This document shows, in pieces, positions 8,312-17,041 of a DNA stretch of 64,000 bases (the stretch's first letter is position 1; every line of letters starts with the position of its first letter). Source of the stretch: Actinophytocola oryzae (GTDB lineage: Bacteria > Actinomycetota > Actinomycetes > Mycobacteriales > Pseudonocardiaceae); contig NZ_SOCP01000023.1 in the NCBI RefSeq assembly GCF_004364325.1, positions 124,001-188,000 of the forward strand, read 5' to 3'. Both the position numbers and the translations under genes were made by a program. The notes below the pieces were generated by a model, which saw only the letters and a list, made by a program, of their open reading frames with translations, was not told the origin of the DNA and searched no databases.

Positions 8312-9436
8312 TGACCTTCGCTCCCAGTAGGCAGGCCCGACCGGCTCGTTGAAGTCGCTGGTCGAGATGAAGTAGCCGGTCTCCTCGTCGACGGTGATCG
8401 GCAGCTGCGCCAGCTTGCGGGTGGCAGGCCCGAAGACCGGCTTCGCGTACTGCAGCGCGTCGAACTGTGACTGGTGGCACGGACACAGGATGCGGTTCGT
8501 CCGCTGTTCGTACAAGGACGTCGGGCACCCGAGGTGGCTGCAGATCTTGGTGTAGGCGTAGTAGTCGCCGTAGTGGTAGTCCTCCTGGCCCTGGTGCTGG
8601 ATCACCCTGGCCCCGTCCTGGGGACGCAGGCGGATCAGCATCACGGGGCTGTCACCTCGGAGGATGGTCTTCGCCCAGTCCTCGTGGGTGTCGGTCTCCC
8701 GGTACGGGAACACGGTCTCCATCGAGCCCGCGTCCATGTCCTCGGGGCGCACCAGCGAGATCTCGTCGTTGGCCGTGGCCCTGCGCAGGAAGACCTTTTC
8801 GTCCTTCTTGGTGTGCTGCCACGGCGTGTGCAACAGCCCGTCCTTGTTCGCGGACTGTGCGTGCGGGTTGCGCAGGAGGCTGCCGAGGGGCAGAGCGACG
8901 AGCGCGAGGCCGAGCACGCCGCCGCCGAACCCGAGCGAGCGCTTGATCATCGGCCGGCGGGCGATCGTGCTGCGGTTACCCGCGTCGGCCAGGCCCGCGA
9001 GGATCGTGGCCTTGTCCAGCTCGCCGGAACCGCCGTCGTGACGCTGCTGGACCGCGATCTCGTGCGGGATGAACTTCCTCGTGTAGTTCAGCACGCCGAT
9101 GCCGATGCCCAGAATCGCGAGACCGAGCGTCACGCCGATGACCGGCGTGTAGAGCGAGTACATGAAGTACCCGTCCTCGTTCGGCGCGACGTACTTGGCC
9201 GGCCACCAGATGAAGGCGACGACGAACGCCAGCCCCGCGATGCCCGCGAGGGCGAACCAGAAGGCGACCTGCCGCTCCGCGCGCTTCTCCGCGCGCGTGC
9301 CCTTGACCGGCCACGGGTCGGGGTACTCGACCAGCTCGACGCCGTCGAGCTTCGCCCCGAGCCTGACCAGCTCGTCCCTGGACAGCTGCGCGAGCTCCTC
9401 CTCGCTCGGCAGCTCCTCAGGCTTCTCGTTACTCAT
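8309..9436 (-). CDS. qcrA: Cytochrome bc1 complex, Rieske iron-sulfur subunit
   Basis: A 375-residue subunit carrying the [2Fe-2S] centre. The cluster motifs CSHLGCP and CPCHQSQFD lie in the C-terminal third. The N-terminal half holds about three membrane helices (two near 85-140, one near 195), as usual in actinobacteria where the canonical single anchor is expanded. The start is the ATG at 9436, which shares ATGA with the qcrC stop; a start six codons upstream would lie inside qcrC. It receives electrons from menaquinol at QcrB and hands them to QcrC. Confidence 0.96.
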   Translation of the reverse strand: MSNEKPEELPSEEELAQLSRDELVRLGAKLDGVELVEYPDPWPVKGTRAEKRAERQVAFWFALAGIAGLAFVVAFIWWPAKYVAPNEDGYFMYSLYTPVIGVTLGLAILGIGIGVLNYTRKFIPHEIAVQQRHDGGSGELDKATILAGLADAGNRSTIARRPMIKRSLGFGGGVLGLALVALPLGSLLRNPHAQSANKDGLLHTPWQHTKKDEKVFLRRATANDEISLVRPEDMDAGSMETVFPYRETDTHEDWAKTILRGDSPVMLIRLRPQDGARVIQHQGQEDYHYGDYYAYTKICSHLGCPTSLYEQRTNRILCPCHQSQFDALQYAKPVFGPATRKLAQLPITVDEETGYFISTSDFNEPVGPAYWERRS

Positions 9437-10230
9437 GCTTTGGCCCCGATCCACAACGTGATGCCTAGCAGGGCGACGATCCCCACGATGAAGGCGATGA
9501 ACCCCTCAGACTGGGGACCGAGTCCACCGATCGGGGCACCGCCAGGGTTGTTGTTGCCGTCCGTCACCGACTTGACGTAGGCGATGATGTCCTTCTTCTC
9601 GTCCGGCGACAGCTGGCGCTCGGAGAACCTCGGCATGTTCTGCGGGCCGGAGAGCATGGCCGCGTACATCTCGTCCTCGGTCACCCCGTCGAGTGCCGGC
9701 GCGAACTTGCCGGACGACAGCGCGCCGCCACGGCCGGTGAAGTTGTGGCAGGACGCGCAGTTGAACCGGAACAGCTCGCCGCCGCGCGCCGGGTCCTGAC
9801 CCTGCAGCGCCGCGCCCTTCTCGTCCGGCATCTGCACACCGCCGCCGTTGGCCTGCACGAACGCGGCCACCGCGTCGACCTCGTCCGGCGTCAGCACGCG
9901 TGGCTTGCGCGGGATCTGCGCGGACTGCGCCATGGCGGGCATGCGGCCGGTCGAGGTCTGGAAGTACACGCTGGCCTCGCCGACGCCGATCAGGCTCGGG
10001 CCGCGGTCCTTGACGCCCTCGAGGTTCGCGCCGTGGCAGCTGATGCACGTGTTGTTGAAGATCTTCTCGCCCTCACGGACGATGGCCGGATCCTGCTGGG
10101 CCTGCGCGGTCTGCGGCTCGGGCACGAGCACGCTGTACAGCGCGCCGACCCCCACCAGCGCGAAGGCGAGCGCCAGCAGACCGGCGACGCGGCGCCGCAT
10201 CTTGGTGCGTGCCCTCATCTTCTTGCTCAT
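9433..10230 (-). CDS. qcrC: Cytochrome bc1 complex, diheme cytochrome c subunit
   Basis: A 265-residue membrane-anchored cytochrome c with two haem-binding motifs, CISCH and CASCH. An N-terminal hydrophobic segment after a basic start and a C-terminal helix (FIAFIVGIVALLGITLWIG) anchor it so both haem domains face outward. In actinobacteria it replaces soluble cytochrome c and links the bc1 complex directly to the aa3 oxidase as a supercomplex. It lies 54 bp after ctaE and overlaps qcrA by four bases. Confidence 0.96.
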   Translation of the reverse strand: MSKKMRARTKMRRRVAGLLALAFALVGVGALYSVLVPEPQTAQAQQDPAIVREGEKIFNNTCISCHGANLEGVKDRGPSLIGVGEASVYFQTSTGRMPAMAQSAQIPRKPRVLTPDEVDAVAAFVQANGGGVQMPDEKGAALQGQDPARGGELFRFNCASCHNFTGRGGALSSGKFAPALDGVTEDEMYAAMLSGPQNMPRFSERQLSPDEKKDIIAYVKSVTDGNNNPGGAPIGGLGPQSEGFIAFIVGIVALLGITLWIGAKA

Positions 10231-10284
10231 TGTGCGGCAACCTCTGATGTCAGTTCGGACCCGGCGAGTGGCGGCATGGTCGGA

Positions 10285-10896
10285 TCACTGCACGAAGTAG
10301 ATCACGAAGAACAGACCGATCCAGACGATGTCGACGAAGTGCCAGTAGTACGACACCACGATCGCGGACGTGGCCTGCGCGGGCGTGAACTTGCTCATCT
10401 TCGTGCGCCCGATCAGGTAGACGAAGGCGATGAGGCCACCCGTCACGTGCAGGCCGTGGAACCCGGTGGCCAGGTAGAAGACCGTGCCGTACGCCGAGGA
10501 CGGGATGGTGAGTCCCTCCTCGATCAGCGACCGGTACTCGTTGGCCTGGCCGAGCACGAAGAACAACCCCATGAACAGTGTCAGCGTGTACCAGCGCCGC
10601 AACCCGTACACATCACCTCGCTCAGCCGCGAAGACACCCATCTGACAGGTGATGGACGAGGCGACGAGCACGATCGTGACAACGAGCGCGTAGGGCACGT
10701 CGAGGTGGAACGGCGGTGGGGGCCACTGGCCCGTGCTCTCCTGTGCCTTCGCCGTGAAGTACATGGCGAAGAGGCCGGCGAAGAACATCAGCTCGCTGGC
10801 CAGCCACACGATCGTGCCGACGCTGACCATGTTGGGCCTGTTCAGCGAGTGCACACGCTGGCTGATTGAGGGCGCTGCTGTCGTCACGGCAGGCAT
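10285..10896 (-). CDS. ctaE: Cytochrome aa3 oxidase subunit III
   Basis: A 203-residue integral membrane protein with about five helices, subunit III of the haem-copper oxidase. The N-terminal SQRVHSLNRPNMVSVGTIVWLASELMFF region is strongly conserved in actinobacterial CtaE. The ATG at 10896 is chosen because it leaves the usual short N-terminus and has AAAGGGCAGG upstream; a GTG at 10914 would add six residues. It is the first gene of the ctaE-qcrC-qcrA-qcrB series, as in M. tuberculosis. Confidence 0.93.
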   Translation of the reverse strand: MPAVTTAAPSISQRVHSLNRPNMVSVGTIVWLASELMFFAGLFAMYFTAKAQESTGQWPPPPFHLDVPYALVVTIVLVASSITCQMGVFAAERGDVYGLRRWYTLTLFMGLFFVLGQANEYRSLIEEGLTIPSSAYGTVFYLATGFHGLHVTGGLIAFVYLIGRTKMSKFTPAQATSAIVVSYYWHFVDIVWIGLFFVIYFVQ

Positions 10897-11045
10897 TATT
10901 GCCTGCCCTTTCACAGGTCAGCAGATCGGGTCCGGGGCGTGTCGGAGATCGTCTCCCGAGGATCGGGCGGCTGTCGGCCGTGAAGTCGTGCCGGATAGCA
11001 TCGAGGTGTCCCGACCTGCCTGATTTCGTTGCCGGAGGAACAGCC

Positions 11046-11453
11046 ATGAGCGCCCCGCTGAAGATCCTCGTGTTCAGCCACCGGCCCGAGGTGCGGGAGA
11101 GGATTGTCACAGCTGTGGGTCGCAGGCCCGCCGCGGACGTGGGCCGGGTGACCTACCACGAGTCGGCGACCATCGCCGACGTGCTGATGGAGATGGACTC
11201 CGGCACCGTCGACCTGGCGATCCTCGACGGCGAGGCCCAGCCGACCGGTGGCATCGGACTCTGCCGCCAGCTCAAGAACGAGATCGACGCCTGTCCCCCG
11301 ATCGTGATCGCGATCCGGCGCAGGGACGACCGCTGGCTCGCGACCTGGTCGCAGGCCGACGCGGTGCTCGTGCACCCGCTCGACCCGCTGACCGCCGCGG
11401 AGACGGTCGCCGACGTGCTGCGCAACAAGCAGCTTCCCGTCGTCCAGGGGTGA
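11046..11453 (+). CDS. Pseudo-receiver (response-regulator-like) protein
   Basis: A 135-residue protein with the length and alternating pattern of a CheY-like receiver domain and no output domain. The Asp of LAILDGEAQPTGG stands at the phosphorylation position. The acidic pair after the first strand is missing (LVFSHRPE), and the conserved Lys-Pro is His-Pro (VLVHPLDP), so normal phosphorylation is doubtful. The start at 11046 has GGAGGA upstream. It lies 7 bp before trpD and may be cotranscribed; its function is unknown. Confidence 0.75.
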   Translation: MSAPLKILVFSHRPEVRERIVTAVGRRPAADVGRVTYHESATIADVLMEMDSGTVDLAILDGEAQPTGGIGLCRQLKNEIDACPPIVIAIRRRDDRWLATWSQADAVLVHPLDPLTAAETVADVLRNKQLPVVQG

Positions 11454-11460
11454 GGCGACC

Positions 11461-12495
11461 ATGACCCAGACCTGGCCCGGCCTGCTGGGCCGGTTGGTGG
11501 CGCGCGAGGACCTGACGGCCGAGGACACGTCGTGGGCGATGGACGAGATCATGTCCGGCGTCGCCACCGGCTCCCAGATCGGCGCGTTCGCCGCGGCACT
11601 GCGGATGAAGGGCGAGACGCCCTCCGAGGTGGCGGGCATGGCGTCGGCGATGCTGTCGCGCGCCCGCCGCGTGCCCCTCGACGTGGCCGCCGTCGACGTG
11701 GTCGGCACCGGCGGTGACCAGGCGGGATCGGTGAACATCTCGACGATGAGCGCGGTCGTGACGGCCGCCGCCGGGATGCCGGTCGTGAAGCACGGCAACC
11801 GGGCCCAGTCGTCGCAGTGCGGCGCCGCGGACGTCCTCGAGTCACTCGGTGTGGTGATAGAGCTCTCCCCCACGGCGGTCGCCACGTGCGTCCGCGAGGT
11901 GGGGATCGGGTTCTGCTTCGCGCCCGCCTTCCACCCCGCGCTGCGTCACGCGGGCCCCACCCGCAGGGAGATGGGCATCCCCACGGTGTTCAACATCATG
12001 GGGCCGCTGACCAACCCGGCACAGCCGACGTCGGCACTGGTGGGGTGCGCGCAGTCATGGCTGGCGCCGGTGGTGGCGGACGTGCTGGCCGCACGCGGCT
12101 TCTCGGTGCTCGTGGTCAGGGGCGACGACGGCCTCGACGAGATCACCACCACGACGACCACCACCGCGTGGGTCGCGTCAGGTGGGACGGTCCGCCCGGC
12201 CGTGATCGACCCGGCGGCCCTGGGGATCGCCCCCGCCTCCCCCGAGGCGCTGAAGGGCGGGACCGCCGAGGTGAACGCCGCGGTACTGCGGGCGCTCGTG
12301 GCAGGCGAGGGCGGCGCGGTGCGTGACACCGTGCTGTTGAACGCCGGAGGGGCCATCGCCGCGTTCAGGGGCTTCTCGGCCGACCTGACGGCCGATCTCC
12401 GCGCGGGCATGGACACCGCGGCCGAGGCGATCGACTCCGGCCGCGCGGCGAAGCTGCTGGACCGCTGGGTCACCCGGAGCAAGGAACTGGCCTGA
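11461..12495 (+). CDS. trpD: Anthranilate phosphoribosyltransferase
   Basis: A 344-residue enzyme that joins anthranilate and PRPP in tryptophan synthesis. The PRPP loop VGTGGDQAGSVNISTM and the KHGNRAQSS motif are intact, and the length is normal. As in mycobacteria it stands alone beside ctaE rather than with other trp genes. An internal run of six or more Thr (ITTTTTTTAW) comes from a short ACC/ACG repeat near 12145-12170. The gene ends at a tandem repeat shared with convergent ctaF. Confidence 0.95.
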   Translation: MTQTWPGLLGRLVAREDLTAEDTSWAMDEIMSGVATGSQIGAFAAALRMKGETPSEVAGMASAMLSRARRVPLDVAAVDVVGTGGDQAGSVNISTMSAVVTAAAGMPVVKHGNRAQSSQCGAADVLESLGVVIELSPTAVATCVREVGIGFCFAPAFHPALRHAGPTRREMGIPTVFNIMGPLTNPAQPTSALVGCAQSWLAPVVADVLAARGFSVLVVRGDDGLDEITTTTTTTAWVASGGTVRPAVIDPAALGIAPASPEALKGGTAEVNAAVLRALVAGEGGAVRDTVLLNAGGAIAAFRGFSADLTADLRAGMDTAAEAIDSGRAAKLLDRWVTRSKELA

Positions 12496-12520
12496 GCCCG
12501 CGCGCGGACCGGCCCCCCGT

Positions 12521-12605
12521 GCACTGAAGGACGCCTTCGTAACGCGGGACGTACCGAAGGACGCCTTCGTAACGCTGGGTGCACTGAAGGCGTCCTTCAG
12601 TGCAC
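12521..12605. repeat. Three 30-bp GAAGGACGCCTTC palindromic units between trpD and ctaF
   Basis: Units start at 12521, 12551 and 12581, exactly 30 bp apart, each with a GAAGG...CCTTC hairpin followed by GTAACGC in the first two. The third unit is inverted in its core (GAAGGCGTCCTTC) and is part of a longer perfect palindrome. A second array of the same family lies at 16080-16169. Both are at convergent gene ends. Confidence 0.9.
12579..12605. terminator. Perfect 12-bp hairpin, likely bidirectional terminator
   Basis: GTGCACTGAAGG and CCTTCAGTGCAC pair perfectly around the loop CGT. It sits between the converging ends of trpD and ctaF and symmetry lets it act on both transcripts. It lacks a T-run. 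Confidence 0.5.
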
Positions 12606-12606
12606 G

Positions 12607-13008
12607 TCAGTCGGTCGCGTTCGGGCGGGTGTGGTACTCGAAGACCAGGCCGCCGACGGCCGTCAGGACGAGAACCAGGCCGATCACCAGCAGCCAGATC
12701 TGCCAGAAGGCCAGCGAGAGGGCCGTCAGCCCACCGGAGGCGGCGATCGCGACCGGCCAGTAGCTGCCTGCCGAGAAGAAGCCGACCTCGCCGGCGCCGT
12801 CGCTGACCTCGGCCTCCGGGTTGTCCTCCGGGCGGCGCTCCACCCGCCGCGAGATGAACTGGAAGGTCGACCCGATGATCAGGGACAGCCCGCCGGTCAG
12901 CGTGAGGCCGACGGTGCCGACCGGCTCCTTCGACCAGACGCCGTAGACGATGGCGGCCAGGAAGAAGAAGGCCGTGATGATGTGGAAGAGCCTGGCTTCG
13001 ACCTTCAT
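12607..13008 (-). CDS. ctaF: Cytochrome c oxidase subunit IV
   Basis: A 133-residue actinobacterial aa3 oxidase subunit IV with four predicted membrane helices in two pairs: one pair near 10-55 and one near 80-125. The ATG has GGAGGACTCGAGTC before it. It lies 22 bp downstream of ctaC, with which it is surely cotranscribed, matching Rv2199-Rv2200. Confidence 0.93.
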   Translation of the reverse strand: MKVEARLFHIITAFFFLAAIVYGVWSKEPVGTVGLTLTGGLSLIIGSTFQFISRRVERRPEDNPEAEVSDGAGEVGFFSAGSYWPVAIAASGGLTALSLAFWQIWLLVIGLVLVLTAVGGLVFEYHTRPNATD

Positions 13009-13030
13009 GACTCGAGTCCTCCGGAGACGG

Positions 13031-13990
13031 TCAGTTCGACGACGTGCGGGCGGTGCGGTCGCTGTTGAACGGGGACGTGGTCACCGCGTGCGGGGTGCAC
13101 AGCTCACCGCACGACGGGTCGTCCTTGCCCAGTTGCGCCAGGGCCTCCGCCGCCGTGTACGGCTTGCCGGTGTCGTCGTTGGACGCCGTCCGCAGCTCCA
13201 TGTACGCGTCGAACTGGTCCTGGGTCAGCACCCTGACCTCGAAGTTCATCCCCGAGTGGTAGGTACCGCACAGCTCGGCGCAGCGGCCGACGAACGAGCC
13301 TTCCTTGTCGATCGAGTTCTGGAAGGTGTCGTCCTGGTTGTTCCTCTCCGGGTACGGGAAGACGTCGCGCTTGAAGTGGAACTCCGGCACGAAGAAGGAG
13401 TGGATGACGTCCTTCGAGTGCAGCTTGTAGTGGATGGTCGCCTGCGACGGGAGCACCAGGAGCGGGATCTCGGTGGTGCTGCCGGTCGTCGCGACGAGGT
13501 CGCCGTCGGAGGTGCGCGGGGTGACGTGGCGGCCGTCGGCGTTGACGTACTCGTTGTACGTGAACTGCCAGTTCCACTGGAAGGCCAGCACGTCGACGTT
13601 CACGCCGACCTGGTCCTCGGGCTCCTCGGCCAGCACGTAGTTCTGCGTCGTCACCGTGAAGTAGAAGAGGATCACGACGATGATCGACGGGACACCCGTG
13701 TAGATGAACTCGAGGAAGTGGTTGTACTGGAACTGCTTGGGCAGTTTGTCGCTCTTCTTGCGGTGCGCGATGACCGGCCACAGGATCAGCGCCCACACGA
13801 TCACGCCGACGATCAGCGACGCGACGACGGTCCAGGTCCAGAAGGTAACCATCCGCTCGGACTGCGGGGTGATGCCCTCTGGCCAGCCGAAGCGCAGGAC
13901 CTCGCTGCCGGAGCAGCCGGACGCGGTCAGGGCGACCAGTCCGGCGAGGCCGGCAAGTCGCGTCGCCCGCGAGCGCCGTGTTCCGCCCAC
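13031..13990 (-). CDS. ctaC: Cytochrome c oxidase subunit II (lipoprotein)
   Basis: A 319-residue subunit that takes electrons from QcrC through a binuclear CuA centre. An N-terminal lipobox (LTASGC) predicts a lipid-anchored form, then two helices (about 50-75 and 95-115) and the periplasmic cupredoxin domain. CuA ligands are seen in CAELCGTYHSGM and the earlier His of DVIHSFFVPEF. The start is the GTG at 13990, with AGGAGGG about 10 nt upstream; the frame stays open far beyond that only as antisense to asnB. Confidence 0.94.
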   Translation of the reverse strand: MGGTRRSRATRLAGLAGLVALTASGCSGSEVLRFGWPEGITPQSERMVTFWTWTVVASLIVGVIVWALILWPVIAHRKKSDKLPKQFQYNHFLEFIYTGVPSIIVVILFYFTVTTQNYVLAEEPEDQVGVNVDVLAFQWNWQFTYNEYVNADGRHVTPRTSDGDLVATTGSTTEIPLLVLPSQATIHYKLHSKDVIHSFFVPEFHFKRDVFPYPERNNQDDTFQNSIDKEGSFVGRCAELCGTYHSGMNFEVRVLTQDQFDAYMELRTASNDDTGKPYTAAEALAQLGKDDPSCGELCTPHAVTTSPFNSDRTARTSSN

Positions 13991-14134
13991 TGCGCGATCC
14001 CTCCTAGTAAGACCGGTGATCACAGCGTTGGAGCGTAGCCGAGAGGTGCGGGCCACACCGCTCAGGGGCAGACTTGTGCGAGGCAGCCATACTGGCCACC
14101 GACGTGCACTCGACAGGGAAGGTTGTGCCGAACC

Positions 14135-16057
14135 GTGTGCGGTCTGCTTGGTGTGGTGTGCCCGACGGAACAGGAAGCCAACGCGACCAGGGACGCGGTG
14201 GCGCGCGCGATGCGCTGCCAGCGGCACAGAGGACCGGACGAGAGCGGCACCTGGGCGGGCGACGAGGTGGTCTTCGGGTTCAACCGCCTGTCGATCATCG
14301 ACGTCGACCACTCGCACCAGCCGCTGCACTGGAGCCCCGAGGGCGTCCAGGAGCGCTACACGCTGCTCTTCAACGGGGAGATCTACAACTACCTCGAGCT
14401 GCGCCAGGAGCTGATCGACGAGCACGGCGCCGCCATGCGCACGCACGGTGACAGCGAGGTCATCGTCGCGCTCTACCACTACCTCGGGCCGTCCGCGGTG
14501 CAGAAGCTGCGCGGCATGTTCGCGTTCCTGATCTGGGACTGGCGCAAGCGCGAGGTGTTCGGCGCACGCGACCCGTTCGGCATCAAGCCGCTGTTCTACT
14601 CGGCCGGCCCCGGCGGGGTGGCGTTCTCCAGCGAGAAGAAGGCGCTGCTGGAGCTGTCGCCGCGCCTGCACCTGCCCCAGACGCTCGACCGCACGGCACT
14701 GCAGCACTACCTGACCCTGCAGTACGTGCCGGAGCCGGAGACGATGCACCAGGAGGTCCGCCGCATCGAGTCGGGCCACTCGTTCTCCATCTCGCCGGGT
14801 GGTGAGGTGAAGACGACCAGGTACTTCTTCCACACGTTCCGCCCGACGCCGGTGCGCGGCGAGTCGGAGAAGCTGTACGAGGAGATCGCCGAGGTCCTGA
14901 AGGACTCGGTGGCCAAGCACATGCGTGCCGACGTGACCGTCGGGTCGTTCCTGTCCGGCGGCATCGACTCGACGGCCATCGCGGCGCTGGCGCGCGAGCA
15001 CAACCCGAACCTGGTGACGTTCACGACAGGCTTCGAGCGCGAGGGCTACTCGGAGGTCGACGTCGCCGCGGAGTCGGCGGCCGCGATCGGCGTGAAGCAC
15101 GTGATCCGCACGGTCAGCCCCGAGGAGATGATGGAGGCGCTGCCGCTGATCGTCTGGTACCTGGACGACCCGGTGGCCGACCCCGCGCTGGTCCCGCTGT
15201 GGTTCATCGCCCGCGAGGCACGCCGACACGTGAAGGTCGTGCTCTCCGGCGAGGGCGCCGACGAGCTGTTCGGCGGCTACACGATCTACAAGGAGCCGAT
15301 CTCGCTGGCGCCGTTCGAGCGGGTGCCCGGCGCGCTCCGCAAGGCCATGGGCACCCTGTCGACCAAGCTGCCGGACGGTCGGCGCGGCAAGGACCTGCTG
15401 CGCCGGGGCGCGCTCTCGCTGGAGGAGCGGTACTACGGCAACGCCCGCATCTTCCGCGACGACCAGCTGCGGGCGGTGCTGCGCACGTTCGATCCGGAGA
15501 TCGGCCACGTGGACGTGACGGCGGGGCCGTACCGGGAGTCGGAGAACTGGGACCCGGTGACGCGGATGCAGCACGTGGACCTGTTCACGTGGTTGCGCGG
15601 CGACATCCTGGTGAAGGCGGACAAGGTCACGATGGCCAACTCGCTGGAGCTTCGGGTGCCGTTCCTCGACGCCGAGGTCTTCAAGATCGCCTCGAAGATC
15701 CCGACCGAGGAGAAGATCACCAAGGAGACGACGAAGTACGCGCTGCGCCAGGCGCTGCGCGGGATCGTCCCCGAGCACGTGCTGAACCGGCGCAAGCTGG
15801 GCTTCCCGGTGCCGATCCGGCTGTGGCTCAAGGAGGAGATGTACGACTGGGCCCGTCAGATCATCCTCCGCTCGCAGACCGAGGAGGAGATCGACAAGGA
15901 CGCGGTGATGCGTCTGCTGGAGGAGCACCGCGCGGGCACCCTGGACCACAGCCGCCGCATCTGGGCGCTGCTGGTCTACATGCTGTGGCACGGAATCTTC
16001 GTGGAGAAGAACATCCAGCCCCGCGTCCCGGAGCCGCACTACCCGGTGAAACTCTGA
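14135..16057 (+). CDS. asnB: Asparagine synthetase (glutamine-hydrolysing)
   Basis: A 640-residue class II glutamine amidotransferase. Removal of the initiator Met exposes the catalytic Cys of CGLLGVV, which fixes the start at the GTG at 14135; a TTG four codons upstream would bury it. The synthetase half has the ATP-pyrophosphatase loop SGGIDST. The gene is divergent from ctaC, as in M. tuberculosis (Rv2200c/Rv2201), where this homologue is linked to amidation of peptidoglycan and stress tolerance. Which amide product is made here cannot be told from sequence. Confidence 0.92.
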   Translation: MCGLLGVVCPTEQEANATRDAVARAMRCQRHRGPDESGTWAGDEVVFGFNRLSIIDVDHSHQPLHWSPEGVQERYTLLFNGEIYNYLELRQELIDEHGAAMRTHGDSEVIVALYHYLGPSAVQKLRGMFAFLIWDWRKREVFGARDPFGIKPLFYSAGPGGVAFSSEKKALLELSPRLHLPQTLDRTALQHYLTLQYVPEPETMHQEVRRIESGHSFSISPGGEVKTTRYFFHTFRPTPVRGESEKLYEEIAEVLKDSVAKHMRADVTVGSFLSGGIDSTAIAALAREHNPNLVTFTTGFEREGYSEVDVAAESAAAIGVKHVIRTVSPEEMMEALPLIVWYLDDPVADPALVPLWFIAREARRHVKVVLSGEGADELFGGYTIYKEPISLAPFERVPGALRKAMGTLSTKLPDGRRGKDLLRRGALSLEERYYGNARIFRDDQLRAVLRTFDPEIGHVDVTAGPYRESENWDPVTRMQHVDLFTWLRGDILVKADKVTMANSLELRVPFLDAEVFKIASKIPTEEKITKETTKYALRQALRGIVPEHVLNRRKLGFPVPIRLWLKEEMYDWARQIILRSQTEEEIDKDAVMRLLEEHRAGTLDHSRRIWALLVYMLWHGIFVEKNIQPRVPEPHYPVKL

Positions 16058-16079
16058 CGACCACGCCCCGCCGCCGAGT

Positions 16080-16169
16080 GCACCGAAGGACGCCTTCATA
16101 ACACTGGGCGCACCGAAGGACGCCTTCGTAACGCCCAGCGTACTGAAGGACGCCTTCGTAACGATGGGT
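16080..16169. repeat. Three 30-bp GAAGGACGCCTTC units between asnB and a convergent gene
   Basis: Units at 16080, 16110 and 16140, exactly 30 bp each, of form G(C/T)AC(C/T)GAAGGACGCC followed by TTC(G/A)TAAC. Each holds a 5-bp stem, GAAGG-ACG-CCTTC. It is the same family as 12521-12605 and again lies between converging genes, where it may terminate both. Confidence 0.9.
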
Positions 16170-16175
16170 GTGGTG

Positions 16176-17003
16176 CTAGCGGCGGAAACGCCAGGTCTTG
16201 CTGTCGAACAGGATGCAGATGCTCGGCGACATGACGACCACGCGCAGGGTGCCGTCGCGTTCGTCGTAGTCGATGCCCTCGACCTCGAAGGTGCCCGAGC
16301 AGCCGCTCTCCAGCGGGAGTTGACCGAGGGAGGTGACCCGGCCCGTCACGTCCGCCGAGCCGACCGGCGCGCTCAGGTCGACCTGCAGCAGGGGCTTCGT
16401 GACGCCGAACAGGGTGCCTTCCGGGTCGTCCGACGAGCACAGCAGCTGGGTCGCGGTCACGAAGTCGCAGCCTTGGACGTCGCGGACCGGGCGGTCGAGG
16501 CGGACGGCCGACGCGTACGGGAGGTTCGCCGCCGGGTTGGTGAACGCGATGCCCGGCATGGGGTGCACGAGCAGGCGGGACATCGTGCCCCACTCGCCCG
16601 CCACCAGCCACTGTCCGTCCGGGGACACGGCGGCGAACGAGTTGTTGTTCGCCTCCCACGACTCCAGCGCGTGCTGGTACTCCGCCCACGTGCCGTCCGG
16701 GGCCTGGACCCTGAACAGCTTCGCGCCGCGGTCGTCCCGCTGGTACGGCTCCACGTAGTAACCACGGCCGGCACCCGGGTCACCCACATGGTTCCAGCCA
16801 CGCGAGGAGATCGACACCGGGATCGTGCCGATGCCGGTGTACCTGACCGTCGTCCCCGACGGCCGCTCCACCACGGCGAGCCCCTGGCTCTCGTCCAGGG
16901 GCCGCGCGACGTCGGAGCCGATGGTGCGCCAGGGGCCGACGTCGGCCGACGCGACCCCGACGAACACGAGCATGAGCGCAGCGGTGACCGCGAGAACACG
17001 CAT
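16176..17003 (-). CDS. Secreted protein of unknown function
   Basis: A 275-residue protein with a clear signal peptide (MRVLAVTAALMLVFVGVASA, cleavage probably before DVGPW). The mature part has repeated strand-turn patterns (AVSPDGQWLVAGEW, EVEGIDYDERDGTLRVVV) suggestive of a beta-propeller-like fold, and several Cys (GCDF, LLCSS, SGCSG, ICIL) that could form disulfides outside the cell. I do not recognise a family. The ATG at 17003 gives the standard signal peptide; a GTG at 17012 would add three residues. Confidence 0.7.
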   Translation of the reverse strand: MRVLAVTAALMLVFVGVASADVGPWRTIGSDVARPLDESQGLAVVERPSGTTVRYTGIGTIPVSISSRGWNHVGDPGAGRGYYVEPYQRDDRGAKLFRVQAPDGTWAEYQHALESWEANNNSFAAVSPDGQWLVAGEWGTMSRLLVHPMPGIAFTNPAANLPYASAVRLDRPVRDVQGCDFVTATQLLCSSDDPEGTLFGVTKPLLQVDLSAPVGSADVTGRVTSLGQLPLESGCSGTFEVEGIDYDERDGTLRVVVMSPSICILFDSKTWRFRR

Positions 17004-17041
17004 GGTCACCACAAGTACCAGCTGTCACCCGAAAGTGGAAC

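Noticed and set aside
14123..14134. TTG start for asnB
   Set aside because: It also gives a Cys at position 2 but moves the CGLLG catalytic segment inward; the GTG at 14135 restores it.
13990..16099. Long minus-strand open frame continuing upstream of ctaC, over 700 codons
   Set aside because: It is antisense to asnB; its composition (His/Arg/Val-rich) is a frame shadow of high-GC coding DNA, and the ctaC start is fixed by AGGAGGG and the lipobox.
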